A stretch of DNA of 64,000 nt, taken from Streptomyces olivochromogenes. GTDB taxonomy: Bacteria; Actinomycetota; Actinomycetes; Streptomycetales; Streptomycetaceae. A model generated the notes under the pieces. It was given only the letters and a program-made list of their open reading frames with translations. It was not told where the DNA came from and searched no databases. Positions 8,436 through 16,816 of the stretch are shown here, one piece after another (position 1 is the first letter of the stretch; every line of letters begins with the position of its first letter). A program made the position numbers and the translations under genes. The stretch is from contig NZ_KQ948469.1 in the NCBI RefSeq assembly GCF_001514115.1, forward strand, positions 88,732-152,731. The letters are read 5' to 3'.

Positions 8436-9023
8436 CTACTCGCCGGCGGCCTTCGGCTCGCTCATCCGGCGGGCTGCCTCGACGACCGCCGAGCGGTGCA
8501 GGGCCAGCCGCTGCGGCGACCAGGACCGGCTGACCTCCTCGGGGCCGATGTCCTCGGCGGCCCAGAACCACGCCTGGGCCGCGGCGAGAACCATGGTCAG
8601 GAGATCGGCGGGCTCCATCCCCTGGGCGAGCTCGCCACGCTGCTGCGCGTCGGCCACTTCACCGGCCTTGCGCCGGAAGGCGTCCGGTTCGAGTCCGGTG
8701 GCGGCGGGGCGCTCCAGCAGTTTCCATAGGCGTAGGCGCATCAGGTCCGGCCGGGCGACGAGGTGGTCGAAGATCGCGCCGGCGTATCCGGGCAGGTCCT
8801 CGACGTCGAACGGCACCGACTCGGCTCCCGCCGTCATCGCCCGTCGCAACACCTCGTCGAACAACTGCTCCTTGTTGCCGAAGTAGGCGTAGATCAACCG
8901 CTTGTTCGCCCCCGCGGACTCCGCGATGCGGTCCACTCGGGCACCGGCGATGCCGTAGGCGGCGAATTCGGTGAAGGCGGCGTCGAGCAGCCGGGCCTTG
9001 GTGGCACTGGAGTCCCGTGGCAT
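8436..9023 (-). CDS. TetR/AcrR family repressor
   Basis: A 195-residue TetR regulator. The N-terminal helix-turn-helix spans roughly residues 10-55 (KARLLDAAFTEFAAYGIAG, then ANKRLIYAYFGNKEQLF); the rest is an all-helical ligand domain with AAAQAWFWAAEDIGPEE. ATG at 9023 gives the usual family length; an in-frame GTG at 9032 is the alternative. The gene is divergent from the aldo/keto reductase operon, and two related AT-rich operators lie between them, one beside its own start. The simplest reading is a repressor of both its own gene and the operon, released by a carbonyl compound or similar inducer that the operon handles (inference). Confidence 0.88.
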   Translation of the reverse strand: MPRDSSATKARLLDAAFTEFAAYGIAGARVDRIAESAGANKRLIYAYFGNKEQLFDEVLRRAMTAGAESVPFDVEDLPGYAGAIFDHLVARPDLMRLRLWKLLERPAATGLEPDAFRRKAGEVADAQQRGELAQGMEPADLLTMVLAAAQAWFWAAEDIGPEEVSRSWSPQRLALHRSAVVEAARRMSEPKAAGE

Positions 9024-9041
9024 ACGTGCCACTCTAGCAAG

Positions 9042-9055
9042 TAACTATCTAGTTA
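9042..9055. promoter_or_regulatory. TetR operator copy 1
   Basis: TAACTA-TC-TAGTTA is a perfect 6+2+6 palindrome in otherwise GC-rich DNA. It sits directly upstream of the -35 box of the rightward promoter and about 20 bp from the TetR start codon, so a bound dimer could block both genes. Confidence 0.65.
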
Positions 9056-9084
9056 TTGACATCGGCCACCCGCGGGTCTACGGT
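9056..9084 (+). promoter_or_regulatory. Promoter of aldo/keto reductase operon
   Basis: A consensus -35 TTGACA at 9056-9061, a 17-bp spacer and TACGGT at 9079-9084 form a strong housekeeping-type promoter. Transcription should start near 9091, about 30 bp before the reductase ATG at 9121. Confidence 0.7.
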
Positions 9085-9089
9085 AATGT

Positions 9090-9103
9090 ATCTATCCAGT
9101 TAG
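9090..9103. promoter_or_regulatory. TetR operator copy 2
   Basis: ATCTATCCAGTTAG matches operator copy 1 at 12 of 15 aligned positions and lies at the predicted transcription start. With copy 1 it brackets the promoter, a good arrangement for tight repression. Confidence 0.55.
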
Positions 9104-9120
9104 TTACGGAAGGAACCCTG

Positions 9121-10104
9121 ATGGAACACCGCGCACTGGGCAGCCAGGGCCTGACCGTCGGAGCCCAGGGCCTCGGCTGCATGGGTATGAGCGCGTTCTA
9201 CGGCGCCACCGACGAGACCGAGTCGCTGGCCACCATCGACCGCGCGCTGGAGCTCGGCGTCACCCTGCTGGACACCGCCGAGAGCTACGGCCCCTTCGTC
9301 AACGAGCAGCTCCTCGGCAAGGCGCTGGCAGGGCGCCGGGATGTCGCCGTGGTCGCCACCAAGACCGGCGTCGAGATCACCGACGACGGCCGCGCGCTCG
9401 GCCTCAACGGCCGGCCCGAGTACGTCCGCCGAGCCCTCGAGCGCTCGTTGCGGCACCTGGGCACCGACCACGTCGACCTGTACTACCTGCACCGCATCGA
9501 CCCCAACGTGCCCATCGAGGAGACCGTCGGGGCGCTGTCCGGACTGGTCGCCGAGGGCAAGGTCGGCCACATCGGCCTGAGCGAGGCCTCCGCGAAGACC
9601 ATCCGGCGTGCCCACGCCGTGCACCCGCTCACCGCCGTCCAGACCGAGTACTCGCTCTTCGAGCGCGGCATCGAACAGGACGGGGTGCGCGACACGCTGC
9701 AGGAGCTGGGAATCGGCCTGGTCGCCTACTCCCCGCTGGGGCGCGGCTTCCTGTCCGGCGCGATCACCAGCCCCGACGACTTCGCCGAGGACGACTGGCG
9801 GCGTACCGACCCCCGGTTCCAGGGCGAGAACTTCGACCGCAACCTGGACGTCGTTCGCGAGGTCCGCCGCATCGCGTCCGACAAGAACGTCACGCCCTCC
9901 CAGCTGGCGCTCGCCTGGGTCCTGCACCAGGGCGCCATCGCCATCCCCGGCACCAAGCGCCGCCCCTACCTCGAGGAGAACGTCGCCGCGACCGAGGTGA
10001 CTCTCACCACCGACGACATCGCCGCGATCGAGGCGGTCGCCCCGCACGGCGTGGTCACCGGCGACCGCTACGCACCCGAGCTGATGGGGACGCTCAACGG
10101 CTGA
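9121..10104 (+). CDS. Aldo/keto reductase
   Basis: A 327-residue NADPH-dependent reductase of the YhdN/Tas-type aldo/keto family. The tetrad is Asp51 and Tyr56 in LLDTAESYG, Lys81 in VATKTG and His124 in YYLHRID; the C-terminal IPGTKRRPYLEEN is the cofactor-phosphate region. ATG at 9121 follows GGAAGGA at a normal distance; longer in-frame versions would read through the promoter and operators and are rejected. It is the first gene of a probable four-gene operon (metallo-hydrolase, SDR, LtrA-like protein) repressed by the divergent TetR protein. Confidence 0.92.
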   Translation: MEHRALGSQGLTVGAQGLGCMGMSAFYGATDETESLATIDRALELGVTLLDTAESYGPFVNEQLLGKALAGRRDVAVVATKTGVEITDDGRALGLNGRPEYVRRALERSLRHLGTDHVDLYYLHRIDPNVPIEETVGALSGLVAEGKVGHIGLSEASAKTIRRAHAVHPLTAVQTEYSLFERGIEQDGVRDTLQELGIGLVAYSPLGRGFLSGAITSPDDFAEDDWRRTDPRFQGENFDRNLDVVREVRRIASDKNVTPSQLALAWVLHQGAIAIPGTKRRPYLEENVAATEVTLTTDDIAAIEAVAPHGVVTGDRYAPELMGTLNG

Positions 10105-10198
10105 GAGCCGGCCTGCGCCTCACAAGATGCCCTCGCGGGCCCAGAAGACCCCCGCCCCCACTCACAGTGCCAAGCCCTCGTGTCTCGAAAGGCCCCCC

Positions 10199-11092
10199 AT
10201 GCCCCAGCCGGCCATACGGTCCCGCATCACCATCGGCACAACGACGATCACCTATCTCCCCGACGGTTTCGGCTCACACAATCCAGACGTCCTGTTCCCG
10301 GGCGTGGACTGGACGACGCGCCCCGGGTTCCTCGAAGACGGGCAGCTCATCCTCTCGTTCGGATCCTTCCTGATATGCGCCGGGGACCAGAGGATTCTCG
10401 TGGATCTGGCCGTCGGAGAGATCGACGCGGACGTGCCCGGCGTCGCTCAGCTCAAGGGCGGTGCGCTGCTGCGGAACCTCGCCGAGGAAGGGCTGTCCGC
10501 CGACGACATCGACACGGTGGTGTTCACCCATCTGCACCTCGACCACGTCGGCTGGACCAGTGATGTCGCGCCGCTCCCGAACGGGCCCACGACGGATTCA
10601 CCCACAGGCCTCACCTTCGCCCGGGCACGCCATCTCATGTCGGAGGACGAGTGGCAGTACTGGTCGACGAGGGCGGCGGCCATGGGCGGCCCGGACGCCG
10701 AGGCAGTGCTCAAGCCGCTCGACGGCGTCGTCGAGTTCGTCAGGAGCGGCGACAGCATCGCGCCCGGGGTGACCGTCGAGGCGACACCCGGGCACACCCC
10801 CGGGCATCTGGCGATCGTCGTACGGGATCCGTCGGGTGGCAGCACCGAATCCGCCTACATCGTGGGAGACATCCTTCACTCCCCGGCTCAGGTCGGCGAC
10901 CCCGATCTGGTGTTCTCCTCCGACGTCGCTCCGGACCAGGCCCGAGCGGTGCGCGACCACGTGCTCCGGCGGCCGGACACGGTGATCGCCGCCGGGCACT
11001 TCACGGACGACGTGTTCGGCCGCGTCACGTCGGTGGGCGACACGCACGCCTGGGCCCCCGTCGGCGAGGCGCCGAACGCGATCGGCGACTGA
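10199..11092 (+). CDS. Metallo-beta-lactamase-fold hydrolase
   Basis: A 297-residue MBL-fold hydrolase. The zinc-binding signature HLHLDHVGW begins at about residue 111, followed by a TPGHTPGH block (third histidine) and a later Asp in VGDILHSP. Lactonases of the AHL type, arylsulfatase-like and other small hydrolases share this pattern, so the substrate is open. The start is ATG at 10199 after GAAAGG; a longer version from 10127 adds 24 unstructured residues. It lies 94 bp after the aldo/keto reductase and probably shares its transcript. Confidence 0.85.
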   Translation: MPQPAIRSRITIGTTTITYLPDGFGSHNPDVLFPGVDWTTRPGFLEDGQLILSFGSFLICAGDQRILVDLAVGEIDADVPGVAQLKGGALLRNLAEEGLSADDIDTVVFTHLHLDHVGWTSDVAPLPNGPTTDSPTGLTFARARHLMSEDEWQYWSTRAAAMGGPDAEAVLKPLDGVVEFVRSGDSIAPGVTVEATPGHTPGHLAIVVRDPSGGSTESAYIVGDILHSPAQVGDPDLVFSSDVAPDQARAVRDHVLRRPDTVIAAGHFTDDVFGRVTSVGDTHAWAPVGEAPNAIGD

Positions 11093-11168
11093 GCCTCACA
11101 CCTCGCGGCCCCCGGCCTTCTCAAGTCATTCAAGAAGCTCAAGAAACTCACGTCAGGAGACTCACCTC

Positions 11169-12125
11169 ATGTCCGTGCCTCAGACGCCCCACATCTTCGG
11201 GGCAAACACAACCGCCGCCGAGGTAATCGACGGTGTCGACCTGCACGGCCGCCGGGCCGTGGTGACCGGGGCCAGTTCCGGAATCGGGGTGGAGACGGCC
11301 CGGGCGCTCGCCGCGGCGGGCGCCGACGTCACCCTGGCCGTGCGGGACACCGACGCGGGTGCCCGCGTAGTGGCGCGCCTGGAGGCTGAACTGCCCTCCA
11401 AATCAGGGCAGTTGACAGTGGGGCGGCTCGACCTGGCCGACCGGTCGACGGTCGCCGCGTTCGTGGCGGCCTGGCACGGCCCGTTGGACATCCTGGTCAA
11501 CAACGCCGGAGTGATGGCCCCGCCGGAACTCATCCGCACACCTGACGGTCGGGAGACGCAGTTCGCCGTCAACCACCTGGGCCACTTCGCCCTCGCCGTC
11601 GGGCTCCACCCGGCACTCGCGGCGGCGAACGGCGCCCGGATCGTCTCGGTCGCCTCGATCGGCCACCTCTTCTCCCCCGTCGTCTTCGACGACCTCGACT
11701 ACCGCTACCGCCCCTACGACCCCTGGACCTCCTACGGGCAGTCGAAGACCGCCAACGTCCTGTTCGCCGTCGGTGCCGCCGAGCGATGGGCCGGCGACGG
11801 CATCACCGCCAACGCACTGATGCCGGGCAACATCGCGGACACGTCCCTGGCCCGGCACATGGACATGCAGCAGGTCGCCGACTTCATCGCCTCGGGCGAA
11901 CTCGCACTGCCACCGCAGAAGACCGTGGAGCAGGGTGCCGCGACCTCGGTGCTGTTGGCCGCCTCACCGTCGGTGGAGGGCATCACCGGCCGCTATTTCG
12001 AGGACTGTGCGCAGTCCGAGCCGGTCGCCGAGCGGGCCGGTGCCGTCGCCGGTGTCGCGCCGTACGCCCTGGACCCGGAGAACGCTGCCCGGCTGTGGGC
12101 CGTGTCCGAAGCTCTCGTCCGCTAG
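11169..12125 (+). CDS. Short-chain dehydrogenase/reductase
   Basis: A 318-residue SDR of the retinol-dehydrogenase/WW-oxidoreductase-like type. The Rossmann motif TGASSGIG is at 33-40, NNAGVM follows, and the catalytic Tyr189/Lys193 lie in YGQSKTA with the serine in VSVASIGHLFSP. It is a close paralogue of the SDR at 29150 (shared FSPVVFDDxDxRxRPYD block). ATG at 11169 follows CAGGAG. It is 76 bp downstream of the MBL hydrolase and 17 bp upstream of the LtrA-like gene, which fits one operon. Substrate unknown. Confidence 0.9.
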   Translation: MSVPQTPHIFGANTTAAEVIDGVDLHGRRAVVTGASSGIGVETARALAAAGADVTLAVRDTDAGARVVARLEAELPSKSGQLTVGRLDLADRSTVAAFVAAWHGPLDILVNNAGVMAPPELIRTPDGRETQFAVNHLGHFALAVGLHPALAAANGARIVSVASIGHLFSPVVFDDLDYRYRPYDPWTSYGQSKTANVLFAVGAAERWAGDGITANALMPGNIADTSLARHMDMQQVADFIASGELALPPQKTVEQGAATSVLLAASPSVEGITGRYFEDCAQSEPVAERAGAVAGVAPYALDPENAARLWAVSEALVR

Positions 12126-12142
12126 AGCTCTACGCTGCCGAC

Positions 12143-13417
12143 ATGACCTCACGACACGAGCAGTGGACCCGGCTGCGCCGTCAGCTGTGGCAGCCTCCGC
12201 GCGCCCATGGCGAGCAGCCGCGCGAGCGCGTGGTCGGCCCGCTCGAACTGTTCTACGACCTGGTCGTGGTCGTGCTGGTCGCCCAGGCCGCCCACCACTT
12301 GGCCGGGGACCTCGACTGGCACGGTCTGGGTCTGTTCGCCGCGGTGTTCGCGCTGGTGTGGATCGCCTGGTTCAACGGCACCCTCCACCACGAACTGCAC
12401 GGGCACGAGGATGCCCGCGGCCGGAGCATGTTCCTGTTGCAGATCCTCGTGCTCGTCCCGCTGGGCGCGTTCATCCCCGGGGCAGGCGGCGCGCGCGGAG
12501 TCGCCTTCGCCGTGACCGCGGGGGTGCTGTTCGCGGTGCTGGCGGTGTTGTGGCTGCTCGCCGCGCGCGGTGACAGCCCCGAATTCCGCCGCCCCAGCAG
12601 GTTGTTCGTGACCGGGACGGCAGCCTGCGCGGTCGTCCTGGCCGCGAGCGCCGCTCTGCCCGCGGACGTCCGCGTGCTGACGTGGGGCCTTCTGGCCGTC
12701 GCCTACCTGGCGGGGTTCGCGGTCATGATCGGTACGGCCACCCCGGTACAGGCGGTCGCGCTCAGCGTGACCGCCGCGCTCACCGAACGGTTCGGGCTGT
12801 TCATCATCATCGTGCTCGGCGAGACCGTGACCGGGGTCGTCGACGGACTGGCCCACGAGCCGACCAACGCGCTCACCCTCGCCGTCGGGCTCGTCGCCGT
12901 CGTCATCGGCTTCGGTGCCTGGTGGACGTACTTCGACTTCGCCGGGCACCGGCGGCCGCGGCCCACCCGTGCGAGCACCGTGCAGTGGATGCTGGTTCAC
13001 ATGCCGCTCACGGCCGCGGTGGCCGCCATGGGCGCCGCGATGGTCGGCCTCGTCGAGCACGCCCACGACAGCCGGACTCCCGCCGCCACGGCCTGGGTGC
13101 TCTGCGGGGGCGCTGCCGTCGTGCTCTGCGCGACGATGGTGCTCGCGGCCTCCTTGCGCGTCTGGCACCTGCACCGCGGGCTCTACCGGCCCCTGTCCCG
13201 CACCTGCGTCGTCGTGGCCGTCATGTGTGTGGGTGTCGGTGCCGCACGCCCGGCTCCCCTCGTTCTGGGCCTCGCCCTCGTCCTCCTCCTCGGTGTCCCC
13301 TGGGGACTCGCCGTGGCATACCGCCTGGCCCACGAAGAGGAGCTGTCCCACGAAGAGGAATCCGCCGCCGAGGAAGTGTCCGCGGTGGCGGAGCGTCAGG
13401 ACGACAACCGGCGCTGA
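12143..13417 (+). CDS. LtrA-like multi-span membrane protein
   Basis: A 424-residue membrane protein of the low-temperature-requirement A family, with about ten to twelve hydrophobic segments. Diagnostic blocks are GPLELFYDLVVVVLV near residue 33 and ERFGLFIIIVLGETV in the middle, both hallmarks of LtrA proteins. The N-terminus is basic and cytosolic; the last 30 residues are acidic (repeated HEEELSHEEE). ATG at 12143 follows the SDR stop by 17 bp, implying co-transcription. The biochemical role of the family is not established. Confidence 0.88.
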   Translation: MTSRHEQWTRLRRQLWQPPRAHGEQPRERVVGPLELFYDLVVVVLVAQAAHHLAGDLDWHGLGLFAAVFALVWIAWFNGTLHHELHGHEDARGRSMFLLQILVLVPLGAFIPGAGGARGVAFAVTAGVLFAVLAVLWLLAARGDSPEFRRPSRLFVTGTAACAVVLAASAALPADVRVLTWGLLAVAYLAGFAVMIGTATPVQAVALSVTAALTERFGLFIIIVLGETVTGVVDGLAHEPTNALTLAVGLVAVVIGFGAWWTYFDFAGHRRPRPTRASTVQWMLVHMPLTAAVAAMGAAMVGLVEHAHDSRTPAATAWVLCGGAAVVLCATMVLAASLRVWHLHRGLYRPLSRTCVVVAVMCVGVGAARPAPLVLGLALVLLLGVPWGLAVAYRLAHEEELSHEEESAAEEVSAVAERQDDNRR

Positions 13418-13460
13418 GCCCTTGCGCTCGAAGCACCCCTGACGGTCCCGTCCGGAGGAA

Positions 13461-14444
13461 TCAGTCGATCACGGCGGCCCGCCAGGTCTCCTCGTCGGCG
13501 TCCAGGAGCGCCGCTACGAGGGCGGGGTCCGGCAGCGGGCCGTGGTCGGCGGCGACCCTCAGCGCCGAGGCCGCGGTCAGATGGCCCAGCCGCAGGGCGC
13601 GGTTCACGGGCAGTTGCCGCAGCAGGCCGCTGAGGAATCCGGCGGCGAAGGCGTCGCCCGCGCCGACGGGTTCGGCGACGCGCACCTTCAGGGCGGGCAC
13701 GCTGTGGGCGGCGGCCCCGACGAAGGCGGTGGCGGCGCGGTCCCCGTCCTTCACGACGAGCACGCGCGGGCCGGACAGGAGATCGCGGACCCGTTCGGCG
13801 TCGGTGATCCCGTCCCCCCACAGGGCCTGGGCCTCGTCGAGGCCGACGAGCACGATGTCGGCCCGGTCCGCGAGCCGCCGCAGCACGTCGGCGGCGGAGC
13901 GGCCGTCCCACAGCGCGGGGCGGTGGTTGACATCGAAGCTGACGGGCCACGGGCGGTCGGGGCGCAGCGCGCGTTCGACGAGGGCGCGGCAGCCGGGCGA
14001 CAGGGCGGGGGTGATGCCGCTGAGGTGGACGAGCGCGGCGCCCGCCACCGCCGGATCGTCGAGCACGTCGGGGGTGAGGGCCGAGGCGGCGGATCCGGCG
14101 CGGTGGTAATGGACGCGGGTGCCGCGCCCGCGCGGGCCCGGGTCCTTCAGCAGCAGTCCGGTGGGCCGCTGCGGGTCGGTGCGGACGCCGCTCACGTCGA
14201 CGCCTCCAGCGGCGATCCGGGCGCGGACGCGACGGCCGAAGGGGTCGTCGCCGACCGCGGAGACCCAGCGGGCGGGAATGCCGTGGTCAGCCAGGTAGAG
14301 GGCGACGTTCGACTCGGCGCCCGCGATGTCGACACGCAGCAGGTCGGCGCCGTCCAACGGCCCGAGGGGGTCGGGGGCGAGGGCGGCCATGGTCTCGCCG
14401 ACGCAGACCACGGGACCGGGGCGCAGTGGCCGGTGGGTGCTCAT
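13461..14444 (-). CDS. dgoK: PfkB-family sugar kinase, probable 2-dehydro-3-deoxygalactonokinase
   Basis: A 327-residue ribokinase/PfkB kinase with VCVGETMAALAPDPLGPL at the N-terminus, the GAESNVALYLADHG substrate loop and the catalytic GAGDAFAAGF with Asp at about 264. This type phosphorylates 2-keto-3-deoxy sugar acids. It is the last gene of the galactoside operon, 10 bp after the lactonase gene, with an aldolase and DgoD in the same transcript. That makes phosphorylation of 2-dehydro-3-deoxygalactonate its likely job; note that E. coli DgoK belongs to another kinase fold, so the symbol denotes function only. ATG at 14444 follows AGGAAG. Confidence 0.8.
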   Translation of the reverse strand: MSTHRPLRPGPVVCVGETMAALAPDPLGPLDGADLLRVDIAGAESNVALYLADHGIPARWVSAVGDDPFGRRVRARIAAGGVDVSGVRTDPQRPTGLLLKDPGPRGRGTRVHYHRAGSAASALTPDVLDDPAVAGAALVHLSGITPALSPGCRALVERALRPDRPWPVSFDVNHRPALWDGRSAADVLRRLADRADIVLVGLDEAQALWGDGITDAERVRDLLSGPRVLVVKDGDRAATAFVGAAAHSVPALKVRVAEPVGAGDAFAAGFLSGLLRQLPVNRALRLGHLTAASALRVAADHGPLPDPALVAALLDADEETWRAAVID

Positions 14445-14454
14445 GGTGGGCTTC

Positions 14455-15360
14455 CTAGGGTGTGTCGGCGCGGTCCGCCGGGGCCGGAACGGAGGGGGCC
14501 GCCGGGCGGTACGGGGCGGCCGGGGCGCCGGGAACGTCGACCTGGAGCGCGAAGACGGCGCCGTCGAGGGGTCCCGGGACGGGCAGGCCGATGTGCGCGC
14601 TGGTGACGAGGAGCGTACGGCCGTCGGGGCCGCCCAGGCAGAGTCCCGCGGGCTGCCCGGCGGGCAGGTCGACGATCCGGTCGAGGCCCCCGTCGGGGCG
14701 GTAGCGGTGGACCTGCCCGGTGCCCCAGACGGCGGTCCACACGCAGCCCTCGATGTCGGTGGTCATGCCGTCGGGGCTGCCGGAGTCGAGGGTGACGAAG
14801 GGTTCGGGGGTGCCCGGGTCGCCGCTCACGGGGTCGACCGGATAGCGGCGGATGATGCCCCGGGCGCTGTCGGCGAGGTACATGACGGTGCCGTCGGCGC
14901 TGAAGGCCGGGCCGTTGGGGATCGTGACGTCCCGCAGGACGCGGGTGACGCGGCCGTCGCGGTCCAGGCGGTAGAGGGAGCCCGCGTCCTGGGTGGCCTC
15001 GTACGCCATGCTGCCTGCCCAGAAGCGGCCGTGCGGGTCGGCGACGCCGTCGTTCATCCGCATCGGCTCGGGTGCGCTCTCCTCGGGGCGCGCGATCCAG
15101 TCGACGCGGCCCTCGGGGTCGATGCGGCAGATGCCGGGGCCCGCCGCCGCGATCCAGTGGCCGGGGTGCCCCTCCACCGGTGCCACGGCGCCCAGCGGGC
15201 AGGGCAGCTGGGTGATCGGGGCGAGTGGCGCGTCGGGTCCGTCGGGCACGGCGAGCAGCCGGCCGGTGAGGATGTCGGTCAGCACGGCGCGGCCGTCCGT
15301 CCAGCGGATGCCCTCGCCGAGTTCGAGGCGGTCGGTCCCCAGGACCGCGGGGGCCCTCAC
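14455..15360 (-). CDS. SMP-30/gluconolactonase-family sugar lactonase
   Basis: A 301-residue six-bladed propeller of the SMP-30/gluconolactonase/LRE family that opens aldonolactones using one divalent metal. Metal-site blocks are visible: LELGEGIRWTDG (Glu), MRMNDGVADPHGRFWAGSM (Asn) and GSPDGMTTDIEGCVWTAVW (Asp). In this operon the likely substrate is galactonolactone made by the sugar dehydrogenase. The GTG start at 15358-15360 overlaps the aldolase stop in GTGA, so translation is coupled. Specificity for galactono- over glucono- or arabino-lactone is inferred from context only. Confidence 0.85.
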   Translation of the reverse strand: MRAPAVLGTDRLELGEGIRWTDGRAVLTDILTGRLLAVPDGPDAPLAPITQLPCPLGAVAPVEGHPGHWIAAAGPGICRIDPEGRVDWIARPEESAPEPMRMNDGVADPHGRFWAGSMAYEATQDAGSLYRLDRDGRVTRVLRDVTIPNGPAFSADGTVMYLADSARGIIRRYPVDPVSGDPGTPEPFVTLDSGSPDGMTTDIEGCVWTAVWGTGQVHRYRPDGGLDRIVDLPAGQPAGLCLGGPDGRTLLVTSAHIGLPVPGPLDGAVFALQVDVPGAPAAPYRPAAPSVPAPADRADTP

Positions 15361-15992
15361 GGGCGGGCGTCCGCTCGGACGACGTCCAGGAAGGTGCGGG
15401 CGCGCTCACGCAGGGCGGTGAGATCTCCGCCCTCGGCGGCGTCGCCGATCAGGGGCGATCCGACGCCGACGGCGATGGCTCCCTCGCGCAGGTAGTCGGC
15501 GGCCGCCGCCGCGTCCACTCCCCCGACGGGTACGAAGGGCAGGTCCGGGAAGGGTCCGCGCAGGTCCCGCAGATAGCCGGGGCCCCCGGCGCTGCCTGCC
15601 GGGAAGAGCTTGAGGGCGTCGGCTCCGAGCCGCTGCGCCTGGAGGATGTCGGTGGGCGTCATCACCCCGGCGAGCACGGGGAGTTCGAGTTCCCGCCCGG
15701 TGGCGATGCCGTCGCTTACCCCCGGGGTGACGAGGAAGGCGGCGCCGGCCTTCTGGGCGGCCCGGGCGTCGTCGGAGCTGAGCACGGTTCCGGCGCCGAG
15801 CGTCGCGTCGGGGCCGAGCGCGGCGCGGGCCCGCGCGATGACGTCGAGCGCGTCGCGCCCGGAGAGGGAGACCTCGATGAGGGTGACGCCCTCCTCGGCG
15901 AGGGTGAGCACGGTGGTCAGCGCGGCGTCCGGGTCGCTGCCGCGGACGATGGCGAGCAGCCGGTGGGCGCGCAGCGCGGCGAGCAGGTTCAT
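15357..15992 (-). CDS. dgoA: 2-dehydro-3-deoxy-phosphogluconate/galactonate aldolase
   Basis: A 211-residue class I KDPG/KDPGal aldolase that splits the phosphorylated keto-deoxy acid into pyruvate and glyceraldehyde-3-phosphate. The Schiff-base Lys at about 128 lies in ADALKLFPAGSAGG and the general acid/base Glu40 in TLIEVSL; LGAGTVLS and PVGGVD complete the TIM-barrel active site. Length matches the family. ATG at 15992 lies 26 bp after the mutarotase-like gene. Operon context with DgoD points to 2-dehydro-3-deoxy-6-phosphogalactonate, although KDPG use cannot be excluded. Confidence 0.88.
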   Translation of the reverse strand: MNLLAALRAHRLLAIVRGSDPDAALTTVLTLAEEGVTLIEVSLSGRDALDVIARARAALGPDATLGAGTVLSSDDARAAQKAGAAFLVTPGVSDGIATGRELELPVLAGVMTPTDILQAQRLGADALKLFPAGSAGGPGYLRDLRGPFPDLPFVPVGGVDAAAAADYLREGAIAVGVGSPLIGDAAEGGDLTALRERARTFLDVVRADARP

Positions 15993-16018
15993 CCGACGTC
16001 CCTTCTGGTGACGGGGGT

Positions 16019-16816
16019 TCAGGTGCGGCGGGTCGCGGTGACGGTGAGCCGCCAGGTGACCTCGCCGGTCGGCGGCACGACGGCGGTGTCGTCGTCGCCC
16101 GCCGCGGCGCGGTCGAAGACGCGGCCGAGCATCGGCTCGACGCCGATCGAGCGGTACGGCGCGCCCCGGGGGAAACCGCCGAGGTTGCGCCAGAGGGCGA
16201 CCGCGACGGGCTGCCCGTCGGCCTCGACGGACAGGTACAACGTGTCGGCGCCGTCGTGCACGGACACCCGGGAGGTGAGGACGACCGCCCCGACGGCGCT
16301 CCCGTCGTCCGGGCCGAGCCGGTCCAGCGCCACGCCGTCGACGCTGGGCCAGTTGCCGGCGACCCAGCGGTCGCCCTCGTCCGGGTAGAGCCGGGTCACC
16401 GCCGGTCCGACGACGCCGATCCGGGCGGCCGGGGAGAGGTCCAGCAGGGCGTGGGCGGCCCACACGAAGCGGTAGCCGGGCTCGGCGGCGAGCGTGTAGT
16501 CGGCGACGACCGCGTCCCCTCGCTCACCGATGCGCCGGGTCAGGCGGAAGTCGGGACACTCCGCGACGTCCTCCTCCCCCGCCCTTTGCCAGGGCCGCGA
16601 CCAGGTGTCCCCGTGGTCGGGCAGCCCGCGCACGGTGGGCACGCACTCCTCCAGGCCGCCGGCGTCGGCGAAGGGGTCACCGGGCCGGACCGTACGGCGG
16701 CGGGGCTCGTCGCGGTGCCACAGCCACTCGCGGCCACCGGCGGTCAGCGACGTCCAGCGTCCGCCGTGGTCCGGGTCGGTGGCGACGCGGACGGGCAACC
16801 GCGCGGCGCTCACCAT
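16019..16816 (-). CDS. Galactose mutarotase-like protein
   Basis: A 265-residue protein with an aldose-epimerase-like beta-sandwich pattern: TSLTAGGREWLWHRDEPRR at the N-terminus, GGLEECVPTVRGLPDHG where galactose mutarotases bind sugar hydroxyls, and RNLGGFPRGAPYRSIGVEP before the end (Glu in GVEP where the catalytic base of the family lies). It would interconvert alpha and beta anomers so that galactose freed by alpha-galactosidase reaches the beta-specific dehydrogenase. The start is ATG at 16816, overlapping the DgoD stop by 7 bp; GTG at 16813 is an alternative. Several family positions are divergent, so catalytic activity is probable rather than certain. Confidence 0.75.
   Translation of the reverse strand: MVSAARLPVRVATDPDHGGRWTSLTAGGREWLWHRDEPRRRTVRPGDPFADAGGLEECVPTVRGLPDHGDTWSRPWQRAGEEDVAECPDFRLTRRIGERGDAVVADYTLAAEPGYRFVWAAHALLDLSPAARIGVVGPAVTRLYPDEGDRWVAGNWPSVDGVALDRLGPDDGSAVGAVVLTSRVSVHDGADTLYLSVEADGQPVAVALWRNLGGFPRGAPYRSIGVEPMLGRVFDRAAAGDDDTAVVPPTGEVTWRLTVTATRRT

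Noticed and set aside
12149..13351. A 400-codon open frame antisense to the LtrA-like gene
   Set aside because: Translation is a string of G, R, H, E and D residues typical of the antisense of GC-rich membrane-protein codons; no ribosome site or domain.
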